A DNA stretch of 64,000 nt from Deinococcus sp. Leaf326 (GCF_001424185.1 NZ_LMOM01000001.1:461256-525255), one strand, 5' to 3'; positions 20,618-39,582 are shown, counted from the first letter of the stretch. Made by a program: numbers and translations. Notes: generated by a model not told the origin, from the letters alone.

Positions 20618-21616
20618 ATGCCCCGCGCCACGCTCAAGGATGTCGCCGCCCACGCAGGGGTCTCGCACCAGACTGTTTCCAACGTCCTCAACGGCCACCC
20701 TTCCATTCGTCCCGTCACGCGCGAGCGGGTGCAGGCGTCCATCAGCGCACTGGACTACCATCCCAACCAGGCCGCCAAGGCGCTGCGCGAGGCGCGCGTC
20801 ACCACGCTGTGCTTCACCTCGTTCGAGCACGACCCCGACAACCTCAGCGACCCCTACCGCAACCTGATCCAGGCCGCGCTGACGGCCGAGGCCAACGCCC
20901 GGGGCTACAGCCTGGCGACGGCCTTCCTGGCCCACGACGAGGCGAGTCTGGACGAGCTGCGCCAGCGGTATCTCCAGCGCACCATCGGTGGAGCGGTCAT
21001 CATCGGCACGCGGCTGCAGACCGCGCAGTGGGAGCGCATCACGTCCTGGGGCATGAAGGTGGTGCTGCTCGACCACATCCTGCCGGGCCAGGCCCACACG
21101 GTCAGCGCCGACTACGAGAGCGGCATGCACGCCCTGGTCGCCCATCACGTCTCGCGCGGCCGGCGCGACCTCGCACTCGTGCTGCCCACGCAGGACGACG
21201 GCAGCACCGCGCTCATGCGGCGTGACGCCTTTTTTGCGGCCGCGCGGCACTGGGGCGTGCGCGCCCGGCATATCGGCGGCGACTGGTCCTACGCCTCGGG
21301 CGAGCGGGCGCTGCTGGACCTGCACGCCTGGGGCGACCTGCCCGACGCCCTACTGGGCGGCAATGACCGCATGGCGACCGGGGCCCTGAGCGCCGCGCAC
21401 GGCCTAGGCCTGAGCGTGCCCGGCGACCTGGCCGTCAGCGGCTTCGACGACTTCGACTTCGTGCAGTACCTCCACCCCAAACTGACCACCGTCCGCGTCC
21501 CACATGCCGAGATGGCGCGCGAGGCTGCGCGGCACCTCATCGCCCTGACGAACGGTGAAACCCCGCAGCCGCCCGACCCCTATCCCGTCTCGCTGATCGT
21601 CCGTGACTCGGCTTGA
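20618..21616 (+). CDS. LacI family transcriptional regulator of the galactoside cluster
   Basis: A regulator of 332 residues. The N-terminal helix-turn-helix is ATLKDVAAHAGVSHQTVSNVLNG, with a hinge near 45-60, followed by a periplasmic-binding-protein-like sensor domain (about 62-330, with GGNDRMATGAL and the GFDDFDF segment). It likely responds to a galactoside or galactose. AGGAGGT sits 7 nt upstream of the ATG. Operators in its own promoter and in front of the GH4 gene mark it as an autoregulated local repressor. The ligand is inferred only from context. Confidence 0.92.
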   Translation: MPRATLKDVAAHAGVSHQTVSNVLNGHPSIRPVTRERVQASISALDYHPNQAAKALREARVTTLCFTSFEHDPDNLSDPYRNLIQAALTAEANARGYSLATAFLAHDEASLDELRQRYLQRTIGGAVIIGTRLQTAQWERITSWGMKVVLLDHILPGQAHTVSADYESGMHALVAHHVSRGRRDLALVLPTQDDGSTALMRRDAFFAAARHWGVRARHIGGDWSYASGERALLDLHAWGDLPDALLGGNDRMATGALSAAHGLGLSVPGDLAVSGFDDFDFVQYLHPKLTTVRVPHAEMAREAARHLIALTNGETPQPPDPYPVSLIVRDSA

Positions 21617-21743
21617 GAGCGCGACGAAGGAAGGCCGACGGAAGACTCGGGAGCGCCAAAGACCATGTCGGCACTCCGCTGGAATGAGCGAGGCGGAGAA
21701 AAGACGCCTGATGTCCTCCCCGCCGCAGCCCCGCCTGCCCTAT

Positions 21744-21757
21744 CTTGAACGTTCAAG
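21744..21757 (+). promoter_or_regulatory. Perfect palindromic operator upstream of the GH4 gene
   Basis: CTTGAACGTTCAAG is a perfect 14-bp palindrome starting within a possible -10 TATCTT (21741-21746) and 29 bp upstream of the GH4 start. Its core is identical to the two sites flanking the LacI gene promoter. Binding here would block the operon GH4-GH36-galT-galK. Confidence 0.8.
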
Positions 21758-21785
21758 TTGATCCCAATTCGCTGGAGGAGTTTTC

Positions 21786-23126
21786 ATGCCCACCCCCAAG
21801 ATTGCTTTCGTCGGTGCCGGCAGCACGGTCTTCGCCAAGAACCTGCTCGGAGACATCCTGAGCTTTCCCGAACTCGGCGGCGCCGACATCCGGCTCTTCG
21901 ACATCGACCAGACCAGGCTCGACGTGACCGAGCAGGTCGCACACCGGGTCGCCCGTACGGTCGGCGCGGCCCCCCGCGTGATCGCCACGACCGACCGCGA
22001 CCGCGCGCTCGACGGCGCCGATTTCGTCATCAACATGATCCAGGTGGGCGGCTACCAACCCGCGACCGTCACCGACTTCGAGGTCCCCAGGCAGTACGGC
22101 CTGCGCCAGACCATCGCCGACACGCTGGGCATCGGCGGCATCATGCGGGGGCTGCGCACCGTCCCTGTCCTAGCCGACATGAGCCGCGACATGGAGCGGC
22201 TGTGCCCAGACACCCTGCACCTGAACTATGTCAACCCGATGGCCATGAACGTCTGGGGGCTGGCGCGCCTCACCCCGCGCGTCAGGACCGTGGGCCTGTG
22301 CCACAGCGTGCAGCACACCGCCGAGGAACTGGCGAACGACCTCGGCATCCCGGTCGGGGAAATCGACTACCTGTGCGCCGGGATCAACCACATGGCCTTC
22401 TATCTCAAGTTCGAGCACCAGGGCCAGAGCCTCTACCCCCGCCTGATGGAACTCGCCGAATCCGGCCGCGTGCCCGAGACCAACCGCGTGCGCTACGAGA
22501 TGCTGCGCCGCCTGGGCTACTTCGTGACCGAGAGCAGCGAGCACTTCTCGGAGTACGTGCCTTACTTCATCAAGCGCGGGCGCGACGACCTGCTGGAGAA
22601 GTTCAACGTGCCGCTCGACGAGTACCCGCGCCGCTGCGTCTCTCAGATCGGCGGCTGGGAGCACCTGCGCACGCAGCTCCAGAACCCCGACGAACCCATG
22701 GAGGTGACGCGCAGCGTGGAGTACGGCTCGCTCATCATCCACAGCATGGTGACGGGCCAGCCGCGCGTGGTGTACGGCAACGTGATGAACAGCCCGGCGG
22801 ACGGCTCGGCCGGCAAGCTCATCGCCAACCTGCCCGACGAATGCAGTGTGGAGGTGCCGTGCCTGGTCGACCGCCAGGGCATCCAGCCCACGCGCATCGG
22901 GCGCATCCCGCCGCAGCTCGCGGGCCTGATGCAGACCAACATCAACGTGCAGGCCCTGACGGTCGAGGCCATCGTGACCGGCAACCGCGAACACGTCTTC
23001 CACGCGGCGATGCTCGACCCGCACACGAGCGCCGAACTCGACCTCGACCAGATCTGGGCGCTGACGAACGACCTGCTGGACCAGCACGGCGACTTCATCC
23101 CGCAGAGTCTGCAGGCCGCCGACTGA
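21786..23126 (+). CDS. melA: GH4 family alpha-galactosidase (MelA-like)
   Basis: GH4 enzymes cleave alpha-galactosides such as melibiose by an NAD- and Mn-dependent oxidation-elimination mechanism. The 446-residue protein begins with the dinucleotide-binding [17 protein letters not shown]. It has VNPMAMN, the metal-binding [13 protein letters not shown] (C172) and CAGINHMAF, which carry the Cys/His metal ligands typical of alpha-galactosidase members. GGAGGAG lies upstream of the ATG. It is the first gene of the operator-controlled operon. Confidence 0.92.
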   Translation: MPTPKIAFVGAGSTVFAKNLLGDILSFPELGGADIRLFDIDQTRLDVTEQVAHRVARTVGAAPRVIATTDRDRALDGADFVINMIQVGGYQPATVTDFEVPRQYGLRQTIADTLGIGGIMRGLRTVPVLADMSRDMERLCPDTLHLNYVNPMAMNVWGLARLTPRVRTVGLCHSVQHTAEELANDLGIPVGEIDYLCAGINHMAFYLKFEHQGQSLYPRLMELAESGRVPETNRVRYEMLRRLGYFVTESSEHFSEYVPYFIKRGRDDLLEKFNVPLDEYPRRCVSQIGGWEHLRTQLQNPDEPMEVTRSVEYGSLIIHSMVTGQPRVVYGNVMNSPADGSAGKLIANLPDECSVEVPCLVDRQGIQPTRIGRIPPQLAGLMQTNINVQALTVEAIVTGNREHVFHAAMLDPHTSAELDLDQIWALTNDLLDQHGDFIPQSLQAAD

Positions 23127-23178
23127 CCCTCCTGCCCGCGCCCCCACTCAGCTCTTCTCCCCCTTTTCGGAGTTTCCC

Positions 23179-24712
23179 ATGACCCACCACTTCACCCTGA
23201 ACATCGACCCCGCCGACCTCCTTGTCCTGACCAACGGCTACCAGTCGTGGAGCGAGGCCGAGCTGCGGCCCCTGCAAGGCACCCAGGTGCGCGCCAAACT
23301 GCACTGGATGACCGAGCAGGGGCAGGACCCCGCCTTTCCTCCCAGCGACGAGGCGGGCGTGTGGCGCAGCCATACCCTGGTCGCACTCGTGCGCGAGAAC
23401 GGCGGAGGCTGGGTAGGCTGCGCGCTGGACGCCGCGCGCACCTTCGCCCACTGGGAGGTGCGCGCGGCCGGCGACCGGGTCGAGGTGAGCTGCGCCCTGG
23501 AAGGCCCCGAAGTCGAGGTCGCCTGGGAGGAGACGGACGACGTGATCGCTGCGGTCGAGCGCCTGAGCGCGCAGCTCGGGCAGAACATGGGCGCCCGGAC
23601 GCCAGCGCCGCTGCGGGTGTGGTGCAGCTGGTACAGCTACTTCCGCGAGGTGACGCTCGGCGACATGCTGGACAATGCCCGGCTGGCCCTGGAAAAGGAC
23701 CTGCCCTTCGACGTATTCCAGCTCGACGACGGCTTTCAGGCCGGTCTGGGCGACTGGTTCGACGCCGACCCGACGTTCGGCGGCCATGCCAGAGAGCTGC
23801 CCGCGCAGCTTGCGGAGCTGGGCTACCGCGCGGGGCTGTGGCTGGCCCCCTTCCTCGTCGGGCCAAACTCGCGGCTCTTCGCGGCGCACCCCGAGTGGCT
23901 GCTGAAGGACGCCGCGAGCGCGCCGCTGCTGCTGGGCGACAACTGGGGCGGGCCATACGCCGCGCTGGATACGACGCATCCGGAGGCGCTGGCGTGGCTG
24001 CGCGACCTCGCCGCGACCTGCCGCGAATGGGGCTACGACTACCTCAAGATCGACTTTCTGTATGCGGCGGCCTTTCCAGGGGTGCGGCACGACCCGTCGG
24101 TCAGCCGCGCGCAGGCGTACCGCATGGGATTGCAGGCCATCCGTGACGGACTGGGCGAGGACGGCTTCCTGCTGGCCTGCGGGGCACCGGTCGCCGCGAG
24201 CATCGGCATCGTGGACGCCATGCGCACCGGCCCCGATGTGACCCCCTTCTGGGACGACGAGCCGCGGCGCGTGCTGCTGGCCGACGGCGCGGTGCCCTCG
24301 ACCCGCAGCGCCCTCCAGACCACCCTGGCCCGCTGGTACCAGCACGCGTGGTACCAGCCCGACCCCGACGTGATGATCGCCCGGCGCGAACTGAGCCTGC
24401 TGCGTGACCACGAGCGCGGCGCCATGCTGGGGATGCTCGACACCATCGGCGGCCTGCGCGCGAGCAGCGACCCCATCGCGATGCTGGGTGAAGACGACCT
24501 CGCGCTGCTGCGGCGCTCGCTGGACATCACGGCGCCCGACCGTCCCGTCGCCCTGACCACGGCGGGTGGCCCGACGGTGACGCAGTGGACGCGCGGCACC
24601 TTCAACATCGGCGACCGTCCCAGCGGCGACCTTCCTGCCCGCAGCTTCCGGGCGGCCGGGGGACAGAGTGTAGGACTGAACACAGAAGCCCAAACCCTGG
24701 TAGAACTGGCGC

Positions 24713-24720
<8 letters not shown>
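23179..24720 (+). CDS. GH36 family alpha-galactosidase
   Basis: A retaining alpha-galactosidase of 513 residues for raffinose-type sugars. The nucleophile is D292 in [10 protein letters not shown] and the acid/base is D353 in [13 protein letters not shown] and FQLDDGFQ are further GH36 signatures. It is shorter than the classical enzymes (about 700 residues) because the N-terminal beta-sandwich is reduced. There is no signal peptide, so it is cytoplasmic. It follows the GH4 gene by 52 bp and overlaps galT by 8 bp. Confidence 0.9.
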
Positions 24721-26844
<2,124 letters not shown>

Positions 26845-26855
26845 ACCTAACGGCG

Positions 26856-26888
26856 CAGATGGCCCCCTGTGCGTCCAGGGGCCATCTG
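26856..26888. terminator. Bidirectional hairpin between galK and the FMN-binding gene
   Basis: An 11-bp stem, CAGATGGCCCC (26856-26866) with GGGGCCATCTG (26878-26888), between convergent stop codons. There is no long T run on either side. Confidence 0.7.
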
Positions 26889-26907
26889 TTCAGGGCAGCG
26901 CTGCTGT

Positions 26908-27492
26908 TCAGCCGCCCGAGTTGACCCGCACGTGCTCCACGAACATGGCCGTGAAGTCCGGGCGCTGTTCGGGGGTCAGGTGCCGCCCGGCGTCCCACAG
27001 CCCCGCCGACTTGAAGGCGCGCGGGCAGTGCATGAACGCCTCGCGCACCCTCACCACGATCACCGTGCGCGGGGGCTTGCCGTGCAGCGCCATACGCGCC
27101 AGCAACTCGGGGTCGGTGGTGAGGTGAGCGCGCCCGTTCACGCGGATCACCTCGTCCACGCCGGGCAGCAGGAAGATCAGCCCGACTTCCGGGTTCTGCA
27201 CGATGTTTTTCAGGCTATCCAGGCGGTTGTTGCCGGGCCGGTCGGCCAGCAGCAGCGTGTGTGGGTCCAGCAGGGTCACGCAGCTTTCCGCGTCGCCACG
27301 CGGCGAGCAGTCGAGCTGGCCCTCGGCGTTGGCCGTCGCCAGAAAGCACAGCGGCGAGAGCGCCAGCGTAGCGGCCAGCCCCGCGTCGAGATGGTTCATC
27401 ACCTTGAGCTTCACGCCCCGGCTGGGCTGAGGGTACATCGCCTCCAGCGCGTCGAGGCTCAGGACGGCGTGCGGGTCGGTCGCGGCGTTCAC
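26908..27492 (-). CDS. Pyridoxamine 5'-phosphate oxidase-like FMN-binding protein
   Basis: A split-barrel flavoprotein of 194 residues resembling the MSMEG_1061 subgroup of PPOX proteins. Features include FLATANAEGQLDCSPRGD near the N-terminus, LLLADRPGNNRLDSLKNIVQNPEVGLIFLLPG with FMN-contacting residues, and a C-terminal FMHCPRAFKSAGLWD. These proteins often bind FMN or F420 and reduce unknown substrates. They are not the vitamin B6 enzyme itself. GTG 27492 is chosen because a TATCCT box lies 6 nt upstream. Confidence 0.85.
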   Translation of the reverse strand: MNAATDPHAVLSLDALEAMYPQPSRGVKLKVMNHLDAGLAATLALSPLCFLATANAEGQLDCSPRGDAESCVTLLDPHTLLLADRPGNNRLDSLKNIVQNPEVGLIFLLPGVDEVIRVNGRAHLTTDPELLARMALHGKPPRTVIVVRVREAFMHCPRAFKSAGLWDAGRHLTPEQRPDFTAMFVEHVRVNSGG

Positions 27493-27533
27493 CCCTCCAG
27501 GATAGCGGCGCGGGCGAGCAGCCCACACGCGGC

Positions 27534-27571
27534 AAAAAAGCGCCCGGCCACTTAGTGCGGCCGGGCGCTTT
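27534..27571 (-). terminator. Strong Rho-independent terminator
   Basis: A 13-bp stem (27537-27549 with 27559-27571). On the minus strand it is followed by a run of six T (complement of A 27534-27539). It ends the minus-strand gene at 27591-28097. Confidence 0.9.
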
Positions 27572-27590
27572 CTCGTTCAGATGCGGAAAC

Positions 27591-28097
<507 letters not shown>

Positions 28098-28193
28098 GCA
28101 GCTCCTCCGGGAGAGGCGGAGTACACAGCTCCGGACTGACGCCGGAATCTGCCACCGCTGAGGACAAAACGAGTAGAACTGGACCTGGTACAA

Positions 28194-28207
28194 ACAGGTG
28201 CGCCTGT
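28194..28207. promoter_or_regulatory. Imperfect 14-bp palindrome upstream of the winged-helix gene
   Basis: ACAGGTGCGCCTGT: six of seven arm positions pair. It lies in the A/T-richer 240-bp space between the winged-helix gene and argJ (28098-28336). It could be an operator, but no second copy was seen. Confidence 0.35.
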
Positions 28208-28267
28208 CTGCGCAACTTTCCTATTGTGACAGATTTTCTCTTATTTCGGATGAGGAAATGCACAGGA

Positions 28268-28289
28268 AAGCCCCGCCAGCAGGGGGCTT
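28268..28289 (-). terminator. Hairpin downstream of argJ
   Basis: A 7-bp stem, AAGCCCC (28268-28274) with GGGGCTT (28283-28289). On the minus strand it reads into TTTCC. It lies 48 nt after the argJ stop. Confidence 0.6.
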
Positions 28290-28336
28290 GCGCCTTGCGG
28301 GCAGGAACGGTCTGAGAATCTTCGGGCGAGTCTAGC

Positions 28337-29500
<1,164 letters not shown>

Positions 29501-29842
29501 GGGCGCGAGTCTAGAGCAGTTCTCCAGCGGAAGGCCGCCGGAAAATATTGATACCGGCGTCGATTCGTCCTCTTCCTCCACCACCTCGGTGGCGCAGGAG
29601 GCCACCAGACGGCGCCCTGTTCTCCGACAATCAATTCAGAGTTACGCTGTATTTGGTCCCCCGACCGTTCCTGTTTTACCTCTTGAAATTCACTAGGCGT
29701 TTTACAAATCACGAGTCGAATAAGATTGGAAAAATGAAGTTTTAAATAGTAACTCCGGATAAGCTTTTGCCCGGTACTACACGTTTTTCCCTCAGTCTAA
29801 TGGCTCATGTAGGCTATTCGGCTTTTCTGATAGGAACGGTTG
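29501..29842. other. AT-rich intergenic region without a supported gene
   Basis: A spacer of 342 bp between divergent argJ and the GNAT gene. It holds the argJ -10 box (TAGACT, complement of 29508-29513) and a small hairpin-like CCACCTCGGTGG. From about 29690 it becomes a low-GC stretch with several A/T runs. A 65-codon plus-strand ORF at 29548-29745 has no ribosome site or recognisable product. Confidence 0.5.
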
Positions 29843-30319
29843 ATGCGGAAGAACACATCTCTCACCCCACACATTGCTGCCGAACCCGTAACTTCCAATA
29901 ACTGGCGAGCCGTCGCTGCGCTCCAGGTCAAACCTGACCAACAGGAATATGTCAATTCTCCCGTCTTCAATCTGGCGCTCTGTCAGTACAGCCCGGCAGG
30001 TTGGTCGCCGCTCGCTCTACGTAGAGAAGATCAGATCGTCGGTTTTTTGATGTGGGCGGTCGATCCGGCAGACCAGAGCTGCTGGCTGGGAGGCGTCATG
30101 ATCGACACGGCGTTTCAGGGGTTGGGCTACGGAAAAAAGGCTGTGGCGGCGGCTCTCTCAATGCTCCGTGCACAGCATGGACATCACCAATTCGCGCTGT
30201 CATATCACCCGGAAAATACCGTGGCACGCCGTTTGTATCTGGGTCTCGGGTTTCAGGAGACCGGAGAAGTAGAGGACGAGGAAGTCGTCGCCCGTTTAGA
30301 GGTCACGGCGACGCTCTGA
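29843..30319 (+). CDS. GNAT family N-acetyltransferase
   Basis: A protein of 158 residues. The acetyl-CoA binding motif A is visible as G-V-M-I-D-T-A-F-Q-G-L-G-Y-G-K-K-A, and the C-terminal part has NTVARRLYLGLGFQETGE, the typical motif B ending. It is closest in style to diamine/polyamine or small-molecule acetyltransferases, but the substrate is unknown. AGGA precedes ATG 29843 by 7 nt. Codon use and base content are clearly less GC-rich than the neighbours, suggesting recent acquisition. Confidence 0.85.
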   Translation: MRKNTSLTPHIAAEPVTSNNWRAVAALQVKPDQQEYVNSPVFNLALCQYSPAGWSPLALRREDQIVGFLMWAVDPADQSCWLGGVMIDTAFQGLGYGKKAVAAALSMLRAQHGHHQFALSYHPENTVARRLYLGLGFQETGEVEDEEVVARLEVTATL

Positions 30320-30500
30320 GCTAATCTCTGCGGATAGAGAGCGGTCCATCTTCTGCGCCGGCGGAGTCATGGATGACCGGTGAAAGCCAACATGGTTCTT
30401 AGTAGCCCCTGGCCTGCTCCATCAGCTGCCCGATCAGGCCGCCTCAACGCGCGGCGTTTCGCCCGGCCACCCGGCTACTTCCGCCCCTAGAGTGGGGCGT

Positions 30501-31145
30501 ATGGTGCCCTATCCCACCCTTGCCCAGCTCCGCGAGTTGCAGGCCATCGCCCAGGCGGGCCTGACCTATACCCGCGACCCCTACGACCGAGACCGCTTTG
30601 CCCGGCTGCGTGACCTGACGGCCGAGCTGCTGGCCGCGCAGACCGGGCAGGACGTGACCGAGGTGACGGAAACGCTGCGCGCCGAGCGCGGCTACCTGAC
30701 ACCCAAGGTGGACGTGCGGGCGGTCGTACTGAACGCGGCGGGCCAGGTACTGCTGACCCGCGAACGCGAGGACGGCCGCTGGAGCCTGCCCGGCGGCTGG
30801 GCCGACCCCGGCGAGAGTCCGCGCATGATCGCCGTGCGCGAGGTGCGTGAGGAGACCGGCCGCGAGGTGCGGCCCGTGCGCCTTCTCGCCGCGCTCGACA
30901 AGGCCCAGCACCCGCACCCGCCCGACCTGTGGGCCGTGTACAAGCTGTTCCTGCTGTGCGAACTGACCGGCCCCGAGACGGCCCATACCGAGAACCCGCA
31001 CGCCGAGAATATCGAGACGCTGGAAAGCGCCTTCTTTGCCCCCGGCGCCCTGCCGCCCCTGAGCCTGGGCCGCAACCTCCCCGAGCAGGTGCGCCGCATG
31101 GTGGAACTGGCCCAGAACCCGGGGCTGGGAGTGGATGTGGACTGA
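30501..31145 (+). CDS. Nudix hydrolase with N-terminal helical domain
   Basis: A protein of 214 residues. An N-terminal helical region (about 1-65) is followed by a Nudix domain with the complete Nudix box [25 protein letters not shown], which has the G-x5-E-x7-R-E-V-x-E-E spacing. It resembles ADP-ribose or nucleoside-diphosphate hydrolases that carry a Nudix-N2-like head. Deinococcus genomes are rich in Nudix proteins. A TAGAGT box ends 7 nt before ATG 30501. Confidence 0.9.
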   Translation: MVPYPTLAQLRELQAIAQAGLTYTRDPYDRDRFARLRDLTAELLAAQTGQDVTEVTETLRAERGYLTPKVDVRAVVLNAAGQVLLTREREDGRWSLPGGWADPGESPRMIAVREVREETGREVRPVRLLAALDKAQHPHPPDLWAVYKLFLLCELTGPETAHTENPHAENIETLESAFFAPGALPPLSLGRNLPEQVRRMVELAQNPGLGVDVD

Positions 31146-31186
31146 GAACGCCGGGAACCGGAAGCCGCGCCGCTAAACTGCTGCGC

Positions 31187-32650
<1,464 letters not shown>

Positions 32651-32662
32651 GAACCCCGCCTC

Positions 32663-33196
32663 CTACCCCCCTGTGTCCTGACCCAGCCCGCAGGCCCGCA
32701 GCACCAGTACGTTGACCTCATCGCGGGCCAGCCGGCGGGCCCGTAGGGGCAGCCTCGGCGGCAGGGCGCTCAGGCCGGGCACGAGCGGCCTGAACGCGAA
32801 CTCGGGCCGTACGATGAGGTCGCGCCCGGCGGTCAGCGCCACCACGAAATCGAGCCTCAGCTCGAAATGGGCATTCAGCTCGTCGCGCAGCGGCCCGGAG
32901 TCGCCCGCCAATAGGGCCACCAGGGCCGGGTGCGTCTCGAAGCCGTCGTCCAGCACGGCGAGGAGCGGCGTAGGGTCCACGAAAAACCCCGCACCGCTCA
33001 GGGCGTAGCCCGCAACACGCCGCCGCGCCGTCTCGGGCGGGTCGCCGCGAACGAGCGAGACCGTGCGCCCCTGCACCTGCGCTCCGCGCAGCAGCGCCCA
33101 GAGCCGCCCCAGACTGGAATAGCTCGCCAAGCCCACGTACCCGGCGGGTTTGCCGGACAGGGGCCGCGTCGGGCGAATACTGGGCGCGGAGGTCAT
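32663..33196 (-). CDS. Hypothetical protein, 177 residues
   Basis: No family recognised. The protein mixes helices and strands, with segments such as [58 protein letters not shown] and [23 protein letters not shown]. It has no signal peptide and no clear motif. It is convergent with the aminotransferase gene and divergent from the acyl-CoA dehydrogenase. A TAGCAT box lies 6 nt upstream of the ATG, supporting a real gene. Confidence 0.6.
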   Translation of the reverse strand: MTSAPSIRPTRPLSGKPAGYVGLASYSSLGRLWALLRGAQVQGRTVSLVRGDPPETARRRVAGYALSGAGFFVDPTPLLAVLDDGFETHPALVALLAGDSGPLRDELNAHFELRLDFVVALTAGRDLIVRPEFAFRPLVPGLSALPPRLPLRARRLARDEVNVLVLRACGLGQDTGG

Positions 33197-33321
33197 GGGG
33201 CGATGCTACGCGCCGGCGGCACCCCGCACCGGCCGCCCGCGAACATTTCTCAAGTCTTTCCCAATGCCTGCGTGGGACAGCACACTTTTCCATTTATTTG
33301 AACCGGGTACAAAATAGAGGT

Positions 33322-34680
<1,359 letters not shown>

Positions 34681-34694
34681 GGACCGCCTGAAGA

Positions 34695-34736
34695 GGGGGC
34701 CGCCGGGGCAGGATTCCCCGGCGGCGGCCCCCTTTC
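34695..34736 (+). terminator. Rho-independent terminator after the acyl-CoA dehydrogenase
   Basis: GGGGGCC, then GCCGGGG, pairs with CCCCGGC and GGCCCCC, with a 3-nt bulge. A TTT run follows. It lies 14 nt after the stop. Confidence 0.75.
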
Positions 34737-34810
34737 GTGTCCTGTCGGATCACCACGGGTGAGGACGTTCCGCGAATTGGGCCGAGACGGCCCCCACCTG
34801 CCTAACCGTC

Positions 34811-35614
34811 CTACCGGCTTCCCGGTTCCGGGAGATCCAGCCGTTCGGGGGCAGTGTAGACCGTGAACCGGCCTTCGCGCGTAAAGGCGCACAGCGTCAC
34901 GCCGAAGGTGGCGGCCGTGTCCACCGCGAGACTGCTCGCCGCTCCAACCGCCACGACCACCGCCGCGCCCGCCGTGACGGCCTTCTGCACGATCTCGAAG
35001 CCGGCACGGCTGCTGACTGCCAGCACCGTCCACGAGAGCGGTAGTCCGCCGCGCAGCGCGGCCCAGCCCACCACCTTGTCGGTGGCGTTGTGGCGGCCCA
35101 CGTCCTCGAAGGCGGCCAGCAGCTCTCCTTGCGGCGTGAACAGGCCCGCCGCGTGCAGCCCACCCGTCGCCCCGAACCCCGGTTGCGCGGCTCGCAGGCG
35201 CTCGGGCAGAGCGGCAACGACCGCCGGGGCCAGAGGCCCGCCGGTCCACTCGGGCGGCCCCGCGCGCACGGCGAGACGCTCGACACTGCCGCTGCCGCAC
35301 ACGCCGCAGGCACTCGACGATACGCTCAGCCGCGCGCCCAGGGCCAGGCGCGCGTATTCGGGCGTGTGCAGGTGCCAGACGTTGGCGTTCTCGGGATCGG
35401 GGTCCAGCGTCCGCTCGGCGGGCAGCAGGCCCTCGGAGACCAGCCAGCCGGTCAGCAGCTCGCGGTCATGACCGGGCGTGCGCATGAGCACGGCGAGCGC
35501 CAGCGGGCCGTCCGGGCCGTGCAACCGCAGTTCGAGGGGTTCCTCGACCGCGAGCGTATCCTCGTGTGCCTCGGTCGCTCCCCCGGCGAGACGCAGGGCT
35601 GGCACGCGCAACAA
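34811..35614 (-). CDS. fdhD: Formate dehydrogenase accessory sulfurtransferase FdhD
   Basis: It transfers sulfur from a cysteine desulfurase to the molybdenum cofactor of formate dehydrogenase. The 267-residue protein has the sulfur-carrying C-x-x-C loop (SSACGVCGS) and the conserved FEDVGRHNATDKVVGWA and SSRAGFEIVQKA. It is the last gene of the fdhF-DUF1641-fdhD operon. The start is uncertain. TTG 35614, TTG 35611 or GTG 35605 are candidates, all within 40 nt of the upstream stop and without a clear ribosome site. Confidence 0.92.
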   Translation of the reverse strand: MLRVPALRLAGGATEAHEDTLAVEEPLELRLHGPDGPLALAVLMRTPGHDRELLTGWLVSEGLLPAERTLDPDPENANVWHLHTPEYARLALGARLSVSSSACGVCGSGSVERLAVRAGPPEWTGGPLAPAVVAALPERLRAAQPGFGATGGLHAAGLFTPQGELLAAFEDVGRHNATDKVVGWAALRGGLPLSWTVLAVSSRAGFEIVQKAVTAGAAVVVAVGAASSLAVDTAATFGVTLCAFTREGRFTVYTAPERLDLPEPGSR

Positions 35615-35642
35615 CGCGCCCAGGCCCGGCGGAACCCCCGGC

Positions 35643-36155
35643 TCAGCGGGCGCCGCGGTCCACCTCGCTCTGGTTGCCGGTCTCGGTGTCCTCGCCGCGC
35701 GACTCGCGCAGGCCGCGCCCGACGCCCTTGAGCAGTCCGAACAGCGCTCCTAGCGCCAGTTGCACGTCGCGGTCCCGCATCAGGCCCACGAGGTCGCCCA
35801 GGCCCACGCCCTTGCCCTGGGCCACACTCTGGGCGCCCTCGCTCACGCCGAGTTGCAGCGCGTGCCCCAGCGAGCGCAGTTCACGGTGGTCCAGACCCTC
35901 GAGCATCTTGACGATCTCCACGCCGTTGCGCAGGACCGCCGTACCGCTCTGGCCGCCCAGGATGTGAATGGCGGCGGCACTCAGGCCCTCGCCGCCGCGC
36001 ACGATCTTGATGAGTACGTCCAGCACGCCGTGTTCGTGCAGCTCACGCAGCAGTTTCAGGCTCTCGTCGAGGGCGGGCGCCGAGTCGTGGACGCTCTCCC
36101 CCAGCTTTTCTTCGGGGGTTTTGACGCGCGGGGTAAAGTCCAGTGCTTTGGCCAT
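35643..36155 (-). CDS. DUF1641 protein of the formate dehydrogenase operon
   Basis: A protein of 170 residues with the DUF1641 core, in which helices carry ESLKLLRELHEHGVLDVLIKIV and DLVGLMRDRDVQLALGALFGLLKGVGRGL. In Bacillus the homologous small gene (yrhD type) sits next to a formate dehydrogenase gene, as here, so a role in assembly or partnering of FdhF is inferred. GAGG precedes ATG 36155 by 7 nt. The Glu/Asp-rich tail is low complexity. Confidence 0.85.
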   Translation of the reverse strand: MAKALDFTPRVKTPEEKLGESVHDSAPALDESLKLLRELHEHGVLDVLIKIVRGGEGLSAAAIHILGGQSGTAVLRNGVEIVKMLEGLDHRELRSLGHALQLGVSEGAQSVAQGKGVGLGDLVGLMRDRDVQLALGALFGLLKGVGRGLRESRGEDTETGNQSEVDRGAR

Positions 36156-36235
36156 ATCGGTTCCTCGGTGTGTAAAAAGACGCGCGGGGAAGGGGAGCCG
36201 CGCCGTTGCCCGGCTCAGCCCTCCCCCGCCCCGCT

Positions 36236-39307
<3,072 letters not shown>

Positions 39308-39386
39308 GTGAAAGCCGCCTTTAGAGGTGCTGTGCAGGAGTGAAGCCCAGGAAAAGTACGGCGGGTCAGTGCGGGAGACGTGCGCC

Positions 39387-39437
39387 AGTATAGGAACGAG
39401 GCGACCTGTTCACATTGAGCCGTCCCCACATTGAGCC
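39387..39437 (-). promoter_or_regulatory. fdhF promoter with tandem 11-bp repeat
   Basis: On the minus strand a TATACT -10 box lies at 39392-39387. Upstream of it the 11-mer GGCTCAATGTG occurs twice (39437-39427 and 39421-39411) with a 16-bp period. The nearer copy overlaps the expected -35 position, where only a weak ATGTGA/TGTGAA hexamer is found. This looks like an activator-type site. It leaves a leader of about 70 nt before the fdhF ATG. Confidence 0.6.
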
Positions 39438-39582
39438 AGCGTGAAGGGGCGTTCGACGCAGCGACCGCTGTCCTGCCTCACCGGCCACGGCGCAGCGGTT
39501 CCGGACTCGCGCGGCTCCCGGAGCGCCGTTATTGACCCATTGGCCTACAGACGGCGGGGGCAGGCGGAGTAGCCTTGGCCGC

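Noticed and set aside
29548..29745. 65-codon ORF in the argJ-GNAT spacer
   Set aside because: There is no ribosome site, no -10 box at the right distance and no recognisable product. It overlaps the AT-rich spacer.
39411..39421. CRP-type half site TGTGAACA in front of fdhF, similar to TGTGAACA upstream of the CRP/FNR gene
   Set aside because: Only the half site is shared and neither place shows the inverted partner half, so a regulatory link to the 11049-11684 regulator is not supported.
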